A stretch of DNA of 64,000 nt from CAZAQK01 sp964535825 (GTDB lineage: Bacteria > Pseudomonadota > Alphaproteobacteria > Rickettsiales > SXRF01): the NCBI GenBank assembly GCA_964535825.1, contig CAZHUC010000002.1, positions 186,001 to 250,000 on the forward strand, given 5' to 3'. Position numbers and translations under genes: made by a program. The stretch's first letter is position 1. Every line of letters begins with the position of its first letter. Under the pieces are notes generated by a model that worked only from the letters and a program-made list of their open reading frames with translations, was not told the DNA's origin and did no database searches. Below are positions 1 through 8,896 of the stretch, piece after piece.

Positions 1-1007
1 CCCGGCCCCTCATCCATCACTGAAACATTTTCCTGCGTTGCCTGAACGGTTTCTGCAGATTCCGGAGCGAACGGTCCTGGCTGTGACACCACTGGCGCTG
101 CTTCGATCCTGACCACAAGGTTACCCTGTGCAACCGCCACAGTATCAATGCGAACATTCTCACCCATTACGATCGTACCTGATGCTTCATCGACAACAAT
201 TTTTGCCACCTGATCGGTTTCAACGGTCAGCTTTTCAATATCGGCAAGTAGCTGTGTGGAATTGTTCTGGAATACCGCAGGCACTAACAGTTCGATCGTG
301 CCGGGATCTGAAACCGTTGCCACACCTGGTCCTACATTCGCATTGATCACATTAGCTACAGACTGCGCTGTAGTGATATCAGGATTGCGCAGCGCCATCT
401 TGATCACTGGCAGATGGTTCAGGTTAAAGTCCACTTCGCGTTCCACAATACCACCATTGGCGATATAGCCAGACGTTGGAACACCTTTAGTGATGGTCGT
501 CGAACCTTCATCGCTGGCTGCACGGAAGCCGCCGATTGAGATAGCACCTTGCGCTACTGCATATACTTCACCGTCTGCACCATATAACGGTGTAGCAAGG
601 AGCACACCACCGGTCAGATCCTTCGCATCGCCCATGGCACTCACCGTCACATCGATATTGCTGCCGCTACGTGAGAACGCAGGAAGTTGCGCGGTTACGG
701 TTACTGCTGCCACGTTCTTGCTTTTAAGATTCGTGCCACGAGTATTGACACCCTGACGCTCAAGGAATGCGATCAGGCTTTGCTCAGTGAACGCATTGTT
801 CTGGAGTTTATCACCCGTACCATTGAGGCCAACCACAAGCCCGTAGCCCATCAGCATGTTGGTGCGTATGCCTTCGAATGTCACGATGTCCTTGAGGCGC
901 GCTTCAGCCGCCTGCGCTGATGTTACACCCAGCACAAAACCACCCACGGCCGCTGCGATCAGGAGCATCTTTATATTCAAGCGATAGTTATGGCTTTTAG
1001 ACATCAT
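1..1007 (-). CDS. flgI: flagellar basal-body P-ring protein FlgI (3' end cut by window edge)
   Basis: Periplasmic protein that forms the P ring of the flagellar basal body around the rod. About 335 residues are visible and the frame stays open to base 1; the family is usually near 370 residues, so only a short C-terminal piece is missing. Translation starts at tandem ATG codons at 1007. Residues 1 to about 33 form a signal peptide (basic start, LLIAAAVGGFVLG core, cleavage near AQA), as expected for a Sec-exported ring subunit. The mature start ARLKDIVTFEGIR and the block MLMGYGLVVGLNGTGD are typical of FlgI. A sigma-54-type promoter lies 30 bases upstream. It is divergent from fliX, an arrangement known from Caulobacter-type flagellar loci. 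Confidence 0.95.
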   Translation of the reverse strand, partial: MMSKSHNYRLNIKMLLIAAAVGGFVLGVTSAQAAEARLKDIVTFEGIRTNMLMGYGLVVGLNGTGDKLQNNAFTEQSLIAFLERQGVNTRGTNLKSKNVAAVTVTAQLPAFSRSGSNIDVTVSAMGDAKDLTGGVLLATPLYGADGEVYAVAQGAISIGGFRAASDEGSTTITKGVPTSGYIANGGIVEREVDFNLNHLPVIKMALRNPDITTAQSVANVINANVGPGVATVSDPGTIELLVPAVFQNNSTQLLADIEKLTVETDQVAKIVVDEASGTIVMGENVRIDTVAVAQGNLVVRIEAAPVVSQPGPFAPESAETVQATQENVSVMDEGP

Positions 1008-1036
1008 GACCTGCCTTGTTCAGTTATAGTCATGAG

Positions 1037-1052
1037 TGCGATTTGCGTGCCA
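1037..1052 (-). promoter_or_regulatory. sigma-54 promoter for flgI
   Basis: On the minus strand the sequence reads TTGGCACG, then CAAA, then TCGCA, which fits the -24/-12 pattern TGGCACG-N4-TTGCA with one mismatch in the -12 element. The GG and GC pairs are 10 bases apart, the spacing sigma-54 requires. Transcription would start near 1026 and give a leader of about 20 bases before the flgI ATG. Sigma-54 control of late basal-body genes is established in Caulobacter, so the site is plausible; activity is inferred. Confidence 0.7.
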
Positions 1053-1227
1053 AACTCCCAAGGCAGGATAAATACATATATTTCATGCGATTAAATAACC
1101 ATTTTGCATGGGAAGATCGCCATAATGACACCAGCCATTAAAACACCTAGGCATTTTTTTCCGAGGCAAAAAACTTGTCAAACTCCCTGTTTACTTGGCC
1201 TTAAGCCATGCTGTATAGGATAGTGTC

Positions 1228-1704
1228 ATGAAGATCAGCGGCTTTAATCCTATTAAATCAGCAGGCGGCGTAAAAAAGCGCGGCAGCGCCTCGTCTGTGG
1301 GATCTTTTGCCGAATTACTAGGGATCTCCGATTCTGATGATGTGGCCGCTGCCAGTGCCGCCTCTGCCGCCTCTCCGACCTCACCCATAAACAACCTGCT
1401 GTCTTTGCAGGAAATTCAGGATGATGGCCGTGGCAAGCAAAAGCTGGTGCAGCAGGGCGAAGATATGCTCGATTCCCTAGAGAAACTGCGCCGTGCCATC
1501 CTTACCGGTAGCGTGCCGGTACATGTACTGCGCAACCTGAATAGCCAACTTTCTGCTAAAAAACAATATGTTGCAGACCCTGCCTTACTAGCCATCATTG
1601 AAGATATCGAGCTGCGTGCTTCGGTGGAACTGGCAAAGATAGAAACCGCCATGCAGAACCAGCAGGCAGGCAGGGATGACCTGCTGGATGATAACGATAT
1701 ATAG
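1228..1704 (+). CDS. fliX: flagellar assembly regulator FliX
   Basis: 158-residue protein matching the alphaproteobacterial FliX family, which in Caulobacter links class II flagellar assembly to the activity of the sigma-54 activator FlbD. The N-terminal 65 residues are Ser/Ala-rich and low complexity. The conserved part follows: LLSLQEIQDDGRGKQKLVQQ, then GEDMLDSLEKLRRAILTG, and near the C-terminus DPALLAIIEDIELRASVELA. Its position divergent from flgI supports the call, because this pairing recurs in alphaproteobacteria. The length is close to the usual 140 to 160 residues. A -35/-10 pair is not clear; TTTACT-N18-TATAGG just upstream is only a weak candidate. Confidence 0.85.
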   Translation: MKISGFNPIKSAGGVKKRGSASSVGSFAELLGISDSDDVAAASAASAASPTSPINNLLSLQEIQDDGRGKQKLVQQGEDMLDSLEKLRRAILTGSVPVHVLRNLNSQLSAKKQYVADPALLAIIEDIELRASVELAKIETAMQNQQAGRDDLLDDNDI

Positions 1705-1792
1705 CATTGCTTTTTCAATGCGCTTTCGCTATACAGCCCAAACTTTTCAGGCTAGAATTGTGCCCTTAAAACCCTTCTGAGGATCATACGCT

Positions 1793-2251
1793 ATGGCAAC
1801 AAAAGCAACTAAAGTCGCTGGTAAAGAAACAAAAGTGACCAAAGATTCCAAGCCCTACAAACCAACAGAAAAAGAAGAATACATGAATGCCCAACAGCTT
1901 AGGTATTTCCGCGAGAAGTTGCTGAAATGGCGCGATGAGTTGATCATCGAATCACAGGAAACCATCGCGAGCCTTAAGGAAGAGAACTGGCGCGAACCAG
2001 ACCTCTCGGATCGTGCATCGCTTGAAACCGAAGCAGGTGTTGAACTGCGCACCCGTAACCGCTACCTGAAACTCATCGGCAAGATCGATGCTGCGCTTCG
2101 CCGCATTGATGATAAATCTTACGGATTCTGCGAAGAGACCGGCGAACCGATTGGCCTGAAGCGCCTGGAAGCGCGCCCTATCGCTACCATGACCATCGAG
2201 GCACAAGAACGCCACGAGAAAATGGAAAAGCAATATATCGACGAAGAATAA
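1793..2251 (+). CDS. dksA: RNA polymerase-binding transcription factor DksA
   Basis: 152 residues. DksA binds in the RNA polymerase secondary channel and, with ppGpp, adjusts rRNA and amino acid promoters. The first 30 residues are a Lys/Thr-rich tail. A coiled coil follows, with the acidic tip in EPDLSDRASLETE (D70, D73, A75), then the zinc-finger fold from about residue 110. Only one of the four usual zinc-finger cysteines is kept: C113 in GFCEETGEPIG, with Thr, Ile/Glu and Gln at the other sites. Single-cysteine DksA is, to my knowledge, normal in alphaproteobacteria, so this is a lineage mark rather than damage. A GAGGA ribosome site sits 11 bases before the ATG. The gene is convergent with the pseudopilin gene. 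Confidence 0.95.
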   Translation: MATKATKVAGKETKVTKDSKPYKPTEKEEYMNAQQLRYFREKLLKWRDELIIESQETIASLKEENWREPDLSDRASLETEAGVELRTRNRYLKLIGKIDAALRRIDDKSYGFCEETGEPIGLKRLEARPIATMTIEAQERHEKMEKQYIDEE

Positions 2252-2256
2252 GCGGT

Positions 2257-3084
2257 TTAATTGAAACGGAACTGTAACTGGCAGGCTGGTGTGTTTGCCA
2301 GGTCTGATGTCACGGTATTATAAATATTTGCGTTGCCACCAGTATTATCACCACAGCACGCATCGCGATTGCCGGTTGCACCGGGAGCGCATTGTGCACC
2401 CAGAGCGATGACATGGCGTAACCCATTCACTGCACCCGTAAGCGGCAACCCATCGTCAAGTTTTTTATCGATGTTGAATGCCTGAGATGGAGTGATCCCA
2501 TAATCCAGGAAATAAGACCCCGCAGAGATACCTAGTGCCTTTGCAAGCTGGAAGTAATTGATACCCTGACTGCTAAACGCAAAATAAAAATTTCCATTCC
2601 CGAGCTTTGATGTTGGCAATCTGTCACTAATGAAGGTACTCGCGTCCACACCTATCACCATTGCCGGCGTAACAGTATCTGCGGCCACCGTATGCTGGGT
2701 ATTTATCATTCCTGCCATAGAAAGATCAGACCATAACAGTAATAATTCATATCCCACCACTGTAGTGCTTTGGTTGGTAATATTATCCATCGTCGATTCA
2801 AGCAAGCCGTTACCATTCACAACCCCCGTGCCGTGATTGCTCCGTGCTGTAAAACCCAGCGATGTTGCCGATACCAGATCTCCCGGCAACCCGTTATACT
2901 TTATCCGGAAGGTCTTCACCGCAAGCTGGTACTGCTGTGTCTGGCTAATGGCAGCTCGTACCGTTGCAGCTTCTATCAGATCTTTGCCCACAAGAACAGA
3001 CGCAGTGATCAACCCGATGACCACGATCACCACCGCGATCTCGACAAGCGTGAACCCAGACCTGTTTTGGTTATTCACACACAT
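2257..3084 (-). CDS. type IV pilin-like / pseudopilin protein
   Basis: 275-residue protein with a class III signal: a short leader MCVNNQNRSG, predicted prepilin peptidase cut after Gly, then FTLVEIAVVIVVIGLITASV, with the Glu at mature position 5. The rest is a long extracellular region with YNGLPGDLVSATSLGF, often seen in large pilin-like proteins, and paired cysteines near the C-terminus. I chose the ATG at 3084 over one at 3108 because AGGGTGAG lies just before it and the leader then has a normal length. No other pilus or type II secretion gene is in the window, so its machinery is elsewhere and its role (minor pilin, pseudopilin or competence) is unknown. It follows mrdA by about 30 bases. 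Confidence 0.75.
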   Translation of the reverse strand: MCVNNQNRSGFTLVEIAVVIVVIGLITASVLVGKDLIEAATVRAAISQTQQYQLAVKTFRIKYNGLPGDLVSATSLGFTARSNHGTGVVNGNGLLESTMDNITNQSTTVVGYELLLLWSDLSMAGMINTQHTVAADTVTPAMVIGVDASTFISDRLPTSKLGNGNFYFAFSSQGINYFQLAKALGISAGSYFLDYGITPSQAFNIDKKLDDGLPLTGAVNGLRHVIALGAQCAPGATGNRDACCGDNTGGNANIYNTVTSDLANTPACQLQFRFN

Positions 3085-3101
3085 GTCTCTCACCCTGAGA
3101 T

Positions 3102-3115
3102 TTGACATTTGTCAA
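3102..3115. promoter_or_regulatory. 14-bp palindrome TTGACATTTGTCAA, FNR/CRP-like half sites
   Basis: Perfect inverted repeat TTGAC-N4-GTCAA in the short gap between the mrdA stop and the pseudopilin start. FNR/FixK-family regulators bind TTGAT-N4-ATCAA-like sites, and TTGAC-N4-GTCAA is a close variant. The position would allow control of the pseudopilin gene alone. On the minus strand TTGACA could also act as a -35 box, but no good -10 follows. Confidence 0.3.
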
Positions 3116-3117
3116 TT

Positions 3118-4911
3118 CTACCCCATCTTTTGTATTTTAAGCAGCACTTCTTTTGCGATAGGCGCTGCAGCGGATGAGCCGCCGCCGCCATGCTCAACTA
3201 GCACAGATACCGCATATTTCGGTTTATCAAGCGGGGCAAACCCGATGAACAGCGCATGATGCCTGTATTCCCACGGTAGCGCATCCTGGTTCATGCCGCG
3301 CTGCAGGATCTTGCGCACTTGTGAGGTTCCTGTCTTTCCAGCAAAAGCATATTGCGGCTCAGTAATACGTTTGCCATAAGCTGTACCGGATTGGCTGTTG
3401 ACCACCGCCGTCATCGCCTCACGGTTCAGTTGCAGCAATTCTTCAGACAGATCCATAGCATCGAATTTCGGTTGCTCTTTTCCTTCTTCCACCAACAGGC
3501 GCGGCATCACTTTTTTCCCGCTCGCCATGCGTGAACACATGACGGCAAGTTGCAGCGGTGTGGAAAGCACATAGCCCTGCCCGATGGAACAGTTGATGGT
3601 ATCACCGCCGGTCCAGCGCTGTTTGTAACTTTTCATTTTCCATTCAGGGTCAGGGATCAGGCCTGACTTTTCACCCATTAAGCCAATATCGTATCTCTGT
3701 CCAAGGCCAAAGCGACGTGCCATATTGGCATATTTCTCGATCCCCATGCGATCTGCCACTGTGTAGAAGAAGGTATCGCACGATTGCTCAACAGCTTCAT
3801 GAAAACGTACTGTGCCATGTCCACCTTCTTTCCAGCAGTTGAATGTATGGCTGCCTAAGGTGAAATGCCCCGGACAGTACACCGTAGACCACGGCTTGAT
3901 GATACCAGCTTCAAGCCCCGCAAGCCCCACCAGCATTTTAAATGTAGAACCCGGCGGATACTGGCCGGCGATAGATTTATTCATCAGCGGCGCTTTCTTA
4001 TCGGCATTGAGCCGCTTCCACTCCTCAATACCTATGCCTTTGCTGAAACTATTGGGATCATATCCGGGAATGGAAACGAGCGTCAGGATGTTACCGGTAT
4101 CCACTTCCATCACCACCACCGAGGCACTTTCACCCTGTAACAGATTCGCTGTGAAATCCTGCAATTCACTGTCGATGGTCAGGCGAATGTTCTTCCCGCT
4201 GGTACTTTCCTTTTTACTGATCTCGCGCACTGGAACACCATGTACATTCACCTCAAGCTGGCGAATACCGGCGACACCGCGTAATTCTTCTTCCAGCATC
4301 TTCTCGATACCGTTCTTGCCGATCTTGAAATCAGGCAAACGGAATAAAGACTGATGCTTGTCATCCATCTCGCTTTCAGACACCGCCCCCATATATCCAA
4401 GCAGGTGCGAGAATTTCTCGCCATACGGATAGAAACGCACCTGCCCCGTATCGATGAACACACCCGGAAGCGATAATGAGTGCAACTCAATGAGCGACAC
4501 CTCTTCCCATGTCAGGTGATCGCGGAGAAGTTCCGGCATGCTGGCTGAGGATACCCTGAACTTTTGCACCTGTTTCCATTTCTTCTCACCGAAGGGCAGC
4601 AGGCTATGCAACTTTTCCATGCTCTGCACAAGCTGGGCCTGTGTGATACTGCTCATATCCAGCAACACGCGATAATTCTTTTCATTCTGCGCCATGGGAT
4701 TTCCCATGCGGTCCAGTATCAGTCCGCGCTCCGGCGCGATAAGCTGCAATTTGACACGGTTATTCTCCGACATGGTCTCATATTCTTCGGCCCGTATGAA
4801 CTGGAGGTAAAATAACCGTGAGGCCAGCGCAGAGAATGCCGTCACCTGCAGCCCACTCAATATCATGGCGCGGCGCGTGAATACGCGTTGTTTCTCTGTC
4901 TCTTTAGGCAT
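3118..4911 (-). CDS. mrdA: penicillin-binding protein 2 (peptidoglycan D,D-transpeptidase MrdA)
   Basis: 597 residues from the ATG at 4911; an upstream ATG at 4977 would lie inside mreD and add an unlikely leader. Class B PBP that cross-links peptidoglycan during cell elongation with MreBCD and RodA. An N-terminal membrane anchor (residues about 15-38) is followed by the dimerisation domain starting at APERGLILDRMGNP, then the transpeptidase domain. Catalytic motifs are present: the nucleophile in STFK (S322), the SxN-equivalent SCD (S377) and KTGTS (K526). It lies 7 bases downstream of mreD in an mreB-mreC-mreD-mrdA operon. rodA, which often follows, is absent here and is replaced by the pseudopilin gene. 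Confidence 0.95.
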   Translation of the reverse strand: MPKETEKQRVFTRRAMILSGLQVTAFSALASRLFYLQFIRAEEYETMSENNRVKLQLIAPERGLILDRMGNPMAQNEKNYRVLLDMSSITQAQLVQSMEKLHSLLPFGEKKWKQVQKFRVSSASMPELLRDHLTWEEVSLIELHSLSLPGVFIDTGQVRFYPYGEKFSHLLGYMGAVSESEMDDKHQSLFRLPDFKIGKNGIEKMLEEELRGVAGIRQLEVNVHGVPVREISKKESTSGKNIRLTIDSELQDFTANLLQGESASVVVMEVDTGNILTLVSIPGYDPNSFSKGIGIEEWKRLNADKKAPLMNKSIAGQYPPGSTFKMLVGLAGLEAGIIKPWSTVYCPGHFTLGSHTFNCWKEGGHGTVRFHEAVEQSCDTFFYTVADRMGIEKYANMARRFGLGQRYDIGLMGEKSGLIPDPEWKMKSYKQRWTGGDTINCSIGQGYVLSTPLQLAVMCSRMASGKKVMPRLLVEEGKEQPKFDAMDLSEELLQLNREAMTAVVNSQSGTAYGKRITEPQYAFAGKTGTSQVRKILQRGMNQDALPWEYRHHALFIGFAPLDKPKYAVSVLVEHGGGGSSAAAPIAKEVLLKIQKMG

Positions 4912-4918
4912 GGCACGC

Positions 4919-5452
4919 TTACTTGGTGTGGAGCAAGATGAACTTATGTGATGACACAAAACCATGCACCACGTCAAATATCTTGCTGAGCAACGGGTAG
5001 CAGCATACCGTAATCACCCACTGGATGAAAAGAGGGAAGAGTGCATGCGTCGTTGTGCCAAGCGATGTGATCATCAGCCACTGTATACCGCACATCACCA
5101 GCAAGAGGGCGCTGAAGAATGCCCAGTTCATGATAAACCCTTCTTTATGGACGAACCTGCGCTGCATCCGCAGGAAGACCATGAACAGCACATATAGTAG
5201 CGACGAGACGCCTAGCGGCAGGCCTGTTACCACATCAACAAGGATTCCAGCAAGGAACATGAACCAGTAAGGCATCTGCCTTGTATCAGCCATGCCCCAG
5301 TAAAATATCGCAGCCATATGGAGCGGCGGCATAACACCGGCGAGGCCCGTAATATGCTTGGGCAACAGGTAAAGTGCCATGAATACCGTAGTGACCAGCA
5401 TGGGGATCGCTGACCAGAATGTCAGGGATAAACGGCGGGAGAAGCCAGCCAT
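4919..5452 (-). CDS. mreD: rod shape-determining protein MreD
   Basis: 177-residue integral membrane protein with about five hydrophobic segments, the usual size and topology of MreD, a component of the elongasome that joins cytoplasmic MreB filaments to periplasmic wall synthesis. The segment FLAGILVDVVTGLPLGVSSL is characteristic of MreD. It starts 2 bases after the mreC stop and ends 7 bases before mrdA, so it is clearly part of the same transcript. Confidence 0.9.
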   Translation of the reverse strand: MAGFSRRLSLTFWSAIPMLVTTVFMALYLLPKHITGLAGVMPPLHMAAIFYWGMADTRQMPYWFMFLAGILVDVVTGLPLGVSSLLYVLFMVFLRMQRRFVHKEGFIMNWAFFSALLLVMCGIQWLMITSLGTTTHALFPLFIQWVITVCCYPLLSKIFDVVHGFVSSHKFILLHTK

Positions 5453-5454
5453 AA

Positions 5455-6288
5455 TTAAAATTTGTAGTCGATCACGCTGACGAACGTAACCTTGGAAGAG
5501 TTAACCAGCGGTTTGATCTTCACACCACCTTCGATACTCTCCACGACCCCTACCGGGATGCCTGCCGGGAATACACCGCCATCACCGGAGGTCAGTATCC
5601 GTTCACCAACAACTACCTGACTGGCCGCTGTAAGATACGAAAGAATAGGCAGCTCATGACCTTTACCCACCATGATGCTTTTTTCACGCGATGTCTCGGT
5701 CATCACCGGAACGCGCGAGTTGATATCTGTAAGCATAAGTACGCGCGCACTTCGTTCACCTACTTCTACCACGCGACCGATAAGGCCATCGGTGGTTACC
5801 ACTGCCTGATCCTGCCTAACACCAGCATTAAGACCGCCATTGATAAGCGCAGCATGTGCGAACGGACCTGAAAGATCAGAAACGATACGCGCTGTAATAT
5901 AGCTATGTTTCTGTTGTGGGATAACGTGCAGCATATCACGCAGCGTTGTATTCTCTGCTTCCATTTCACGCGCTACAGCCTGCCAGCGTGCAAGCTGGAG
6001 ATTCTCATTCTTGAGCCGGATATTTTCAGCGCGCAATACGGACATCTCTGCCACCCATGCGCCTGCCGAGCGAACCGTTTCCAGCGGGCTGGCAAGCACA
6101 CCAAGCACCGGAACAACCGCATCCGTGATCGATGTGCGCAATTTAATGATCGCGGGATTCTCTGCTTTGTTCATGGCAAAAAGTGTCATCGACACAGACA
6201 CGAAGAACACAACCGCAGCGCGCCCTGCCCATTGTTTACTGGGAAGGAATGCCCGTTTTGATAGTGGTCTTGGTTTGCGTGCAGCCAT
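5455..6288 (-). CDS. mreC: cell shape-determining protein MreC
   Basis: 277 residues. Bitopic periplasmic scaffold of the elongation machinery. A basic N-terminal tail (MAARKPRPLSKR) is followed by one membrane segment (about 22-42), a coiled coil (about 75-110, LRAENIRLKNENLQLARWQ), then the beta-rich MreC domain with INGGLNAGVRQDQAVVTTDG and LIGRVVEVGERSARVLMLTD. The order mreB-mreC-mreD and close spacing to mreD confirm the call. 158 bases separate it from mreB; this gap is AT-rich and I see no clear promoter or terminator in it. Confidence 0.95.
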   Translation of the reverse strand: MAARKPRPLSKRAFLPSKQWAGRAAVVFFVSVSMTLFAMNKAENPAIIKLRTSITDAVVPVLGVLASPLETVRSAGAWVAEMSVLRAENIRLKNENLQLARWQAVAREMEAENTTLRDMLHVIPQQKHSYITARIVSDLSGPFAHAALINGGLNAGVRQDQAVVTTDGLIGRVVEVGERSARVLMLTDINSRVPVMTETSREKSIMVGKGHELPILSYLTAASQVVVGERILTSGDGGVFPAGIPVGVVESIEGGVKIKPLVNSSKVTFVSVIDYKF

Positions 6289-6446
6289 TTAAAAAATACT
6301 CACCGAAACTTTCCCGACATTCTTACGCACGCACATAATCTATCGCAACCCAAAATACGCATGCTCTATCAGCATACCAGTAATATGGTGAATTTTTTAC
6401 TAACACGGGAAAAAATACATGGAATAAACAACGCGATAATCGTTAA

Positions 6447-7493
6447 TTATTCCTGTTTAAACAGCACATGTTTAAGCTGTTCGGGGTTCTCCAGTACCTT
6501 GCCAGACCCAAGCGCCACGCAGTTCAGCGGCTCTTCTGCCACGAAAACCGGCAGGGACGTGGCATTTGAAAGCACCACATCAAGGTTCTTAAGCATTGCC
6601 CCACCCCCGGACAGCACAATGCCCTTATCCACGATATCGGATGACAGCTCTGGCGGCGTGCATTCCAGCGCCACTTTTACCGCCTCAATGATCTGTCCGA
6701 CCGGCTCTACCAATGATTCTGCGATCTGGTACTCAGACAGCACGATCTCCTTAGGTACACCGTTAAGCAGGTCACGGCCCTTGATCTCGATCAGCCTTCC
6801 CTCGCCGTTGGCAGGAGCGCAGGCAGCACCGATCTCTTTTTTGATCTTTTCAGCGGTGGTCTCCCCGATGAGCAGGTTGCCATAACGACGGATGTAAGAG
6901 ATGATCGCCTCGTCCATCTTGTCGCCGCCCACGCGTACGGAGCGGGCATATACGATGCCGCCCAGTGAAAGTACGGCCACTTCCGTTGTACCGCCACCAA
7001 TGTCAACGATCATAGAACCCGTAGGCTCGGTAACAGGAAGGCCAGCCCCAATAGCCGCGGCCATCGGTTCTTCAATAAGGAATACTTCACGCGCACCAGC
7101 ATTTTCGGCCGCTTCCTGGATCGCGCGGCGCTCTACCGGCGTTGAGCCGGAAGGCACGCAAATAATGATAAGCGGACGCGGACGGATAAAAGAATTCTTG
7201 CTGTGCACCTTGTGGATGAAGTGCTTTATCATCTCTTCGGCAGACTGGAAATCAGCGATAACACCGTCTTTGAGTGGCCTTTTAGCATCGATCTTTGCGG
7301 GCGTTCTGCCGAGCATCATTTTTGCTTCGTTACCGAAGGCGAATGGTATCATCGCACCACCCGCATCTTTCATTGCAACTACAGAAGGTTCATTGAGCAC
7401 AACCCCCCTGCTTTTGACATATACCAGTGTGTTGGCCGTGCCCAGATCGATGGCCATGTCAGCGGAAGATAACCCAAAGAATTTATGGAACAT
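6447..7493 (-). CDS. mreB: rod shape-determining protein MreB
   Basis: 348-residue bacterial actin that forms membrane-bound filaments directing lateral wall synthesis. The start MFHKFFGLSSADMAIDLGTA gives the phosphate-1 loop DLGTANTLVY. Later come the IICVPSGSTPVERRAIQEAA block, the phosphate-2 motif VDIGGGTTEVAVLS and the adenosine motif GIVLSGGGAMLKNLD. Length matches the family. It is first in the mreBCD-mrdA operon; an AGGA ribosome site lies 7 bases before the ATG. The 56-base gap upstream holds an A-tract and TATACA on the minus strand, a possible -10 without a good -35. Confidence 0.97.
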   Translation of the reverse strand: MFHKFFGLSSADMAIDLGTANTLVYVKSRGVVLNEPSVVAMKDAGGAMIPFAFGNEAKMMLGRTPAKIDAKRPLKDGVIADFQSAEEMIKHFIHKVHSKNSFIRPRPLIIICVPSGSTPVERRAIQEAAENAGAREVFLIEEPMAAAIGAGLPVTEPTGSMIVDIGGGTTEVAVLSLGGIVYARSVRVGGDKMDEAIISYIRRYGNLLIGETTAEKIKKEIGAACAPANGEGRLIEIKGRDLLNGVPKEIVLSEYQIAESLVEPVGQIIEAVKVALECTPPELSSDIVDKGIVLSGGGAMLKNLDVVLSNATSLPVFVAEEPLNCVALGSGKVLENPEQLKHVLFKQE

Positions 7494-7549
7494 GATAATA
7501 TCCTGTGTAGCGTAAGGTCTGTTACCTCACTGTATAATGAGATTTTTTT

Positions 7550-8893
7550 TTACGCAACACTACATGTTATTAAGAAAAGTAAAGTAGATGCCATCATAAA
7601 AATGGTTATCAAAAATAAACCAAAATAATGATATTTCCGGCGAGCTGTCTGCCATTGCCATTCCAGCGCACGTCCGTAAAGCACACAGAACAATGCCACG
7701 AAATGTGGCAGATACCTTGCGTTTCCGTAACTCTGGGTAGGCGTTAAAAGTTGGAATACCAGCAAAATTGCACACGGCGTAATGACCGCAAAGAACAGTA
7801 ATATCTCATAGGATGGTTTGGTCCTTTCCGACCATATCCGGAAGCACCAATAGGCCAAATTGTAAATATACATAAGCAATCCGGTCACCGCTATGACCCA
7901 TAACAGGCCTGTCGGCTGCCATAATATACGCTGCGGCTCACCCGCAAAGTTTCCTGTGAAGAAAGAGGAGAGGAATGTTGACCAGAACGATTTATAGGCA
8001 AAATAAAAATCCGGCATTTGTGTGATGTAGAAAAAATATTCATCGATATTGAAGGTCACATTCATCAGCAGGCTTTTAATGAAAGGAATATTTTGCGTAC
8101 TGGTTTGTATGAATTCCACACGCTCTGCAAATCCGGCTGGCCGGAAATATACCGCCGCGATACATGCGAGATTCAAAAGTATCGAAAGACCAATTTTCTT
8201 ATTGGGGAGTGCACTCAAGTTTACGCGTTTCATCATTACCAGCCAGAACACTGCAAGCCCTGCGATTACTAGGTTAGCAACACCATTGATCTTCACGAGT
8301 ATAGATACCGCTGAGATCAATAGCGCCCACAACAGATAATTCTGTTTCTCTGGGGATGCGAGCCAGCGATACAAATAATAAAAAACACCCATACCCGCTG
8401 TACCCATCGCAATATCAGGGCTGATACGAATGGGATAAGTGAATGCGATCGGCCACAATATCAATGCGGCAAACACCAGCCTTTGCGTTTTGATATTCTC
8501 GAGCGCGAGCCTGATCAGCTGATAGGAAAAATAAATGTATATTCCGTATAACAACAAAGTGAATTGTCGCACCGCGAACCACACATCCAGACCCAATGCA
8601 TCCCCTGCCCTGTAAAACAGCGCTGCCACCGCATAGAATAACGGGTTCTTGATGACAAGCGTGCCGCTACTATTTGCTAACCAATCCCCGGACTTGGCGA
8701 TGTAATCTATCGCATCGATGTGTGACTTGGGATCATGCGCAAAACCATTGATACCGATATGGTAATGCCCGAAATAATAAAGCGATAATCCAAGAAGTGT
8801 GATCGCCGTGATCACGCGGTCAGTGTGTGTCTTTATCAGGTTGCCAGCAACCAGCCCTAAAACAACGCTGATCCACGCATACTCCCAGAGCAC
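7550..8893 (-). CDS. polytopic membrane protein, GT-C glycosyltransferase-like
   Basis: 447 residues with about ten to twelve hydrophobic helices. The N-terminal part has a membrane segment, then the loop GFAHDPKSHIDAIDYIAKSG with acidic residues, and further on RISPDIAMGTAG. This layout (acidic residues in the first outer loop, many helices) is that of GT-C-fold glycosyltransferases using lipid-linked sugars, but no family motif is decisive. It begins 3 bases after the leuA stop on the same strand and is probably co-transcribed with it; this says little about function. A role in cell-surface glycan or lipid modification is inference. Confidence 0.6.
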   Translation of the reverse strand: MLWEYAWISVVLGLVAGNLIKTHTDRVITAITLLGLSLYYFGHYHIGINGFAHDPKSHIDAIDYIAKSGDWLANSSGTLVIKNPLFYAVAALFYRAGDALGLDVWFAVRQFTLLLYGIYIYFSYQLIRLALENIKTQRLVFAALILWPIAFTYPIRISPDIAMGTAGMGVFYYLYRWLASPEKQNYLLWALLISAVSILVKINGVANLVIAGLAVFWLVMMKRVNLSALPNKKIGLSILLNLACIAAVYFRPAGFAERVEFIQTSTQNIPFIKSLLMNVTFNIDEYFFYITQMPDFYFAYKSFWSTFLSSFFTGNFAGEPQRILWQPTGLLWVIAVTGLLMYIYNLAYWCFRIWSERTKPSYEILLFFAVITPCAILLVFQLLTPTQSYGNARYLPHFVALFCVLYGRALEWQWQTARRKYHYFGLFLITIFMMASTLLFLITCSVA

Positions 8894-8896
8894 CGT

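Noticed and set aside
1194..1212. Possible sigma-54 promoter for fliX (TTGGCC ... ATGCT)
   Set aside because: The GG and GC are 11 bases apart where sigma-54 needs 10, and the -24 box is poor.
2131..2230. DksA zinc finger with three of four cysteines missing, considered as a sign of a pseudogene
   Set aside because: The frame is intact, the coiled-coil tip acids are kept, and single-cysteine DksA is usual in alphaproteobacteria.
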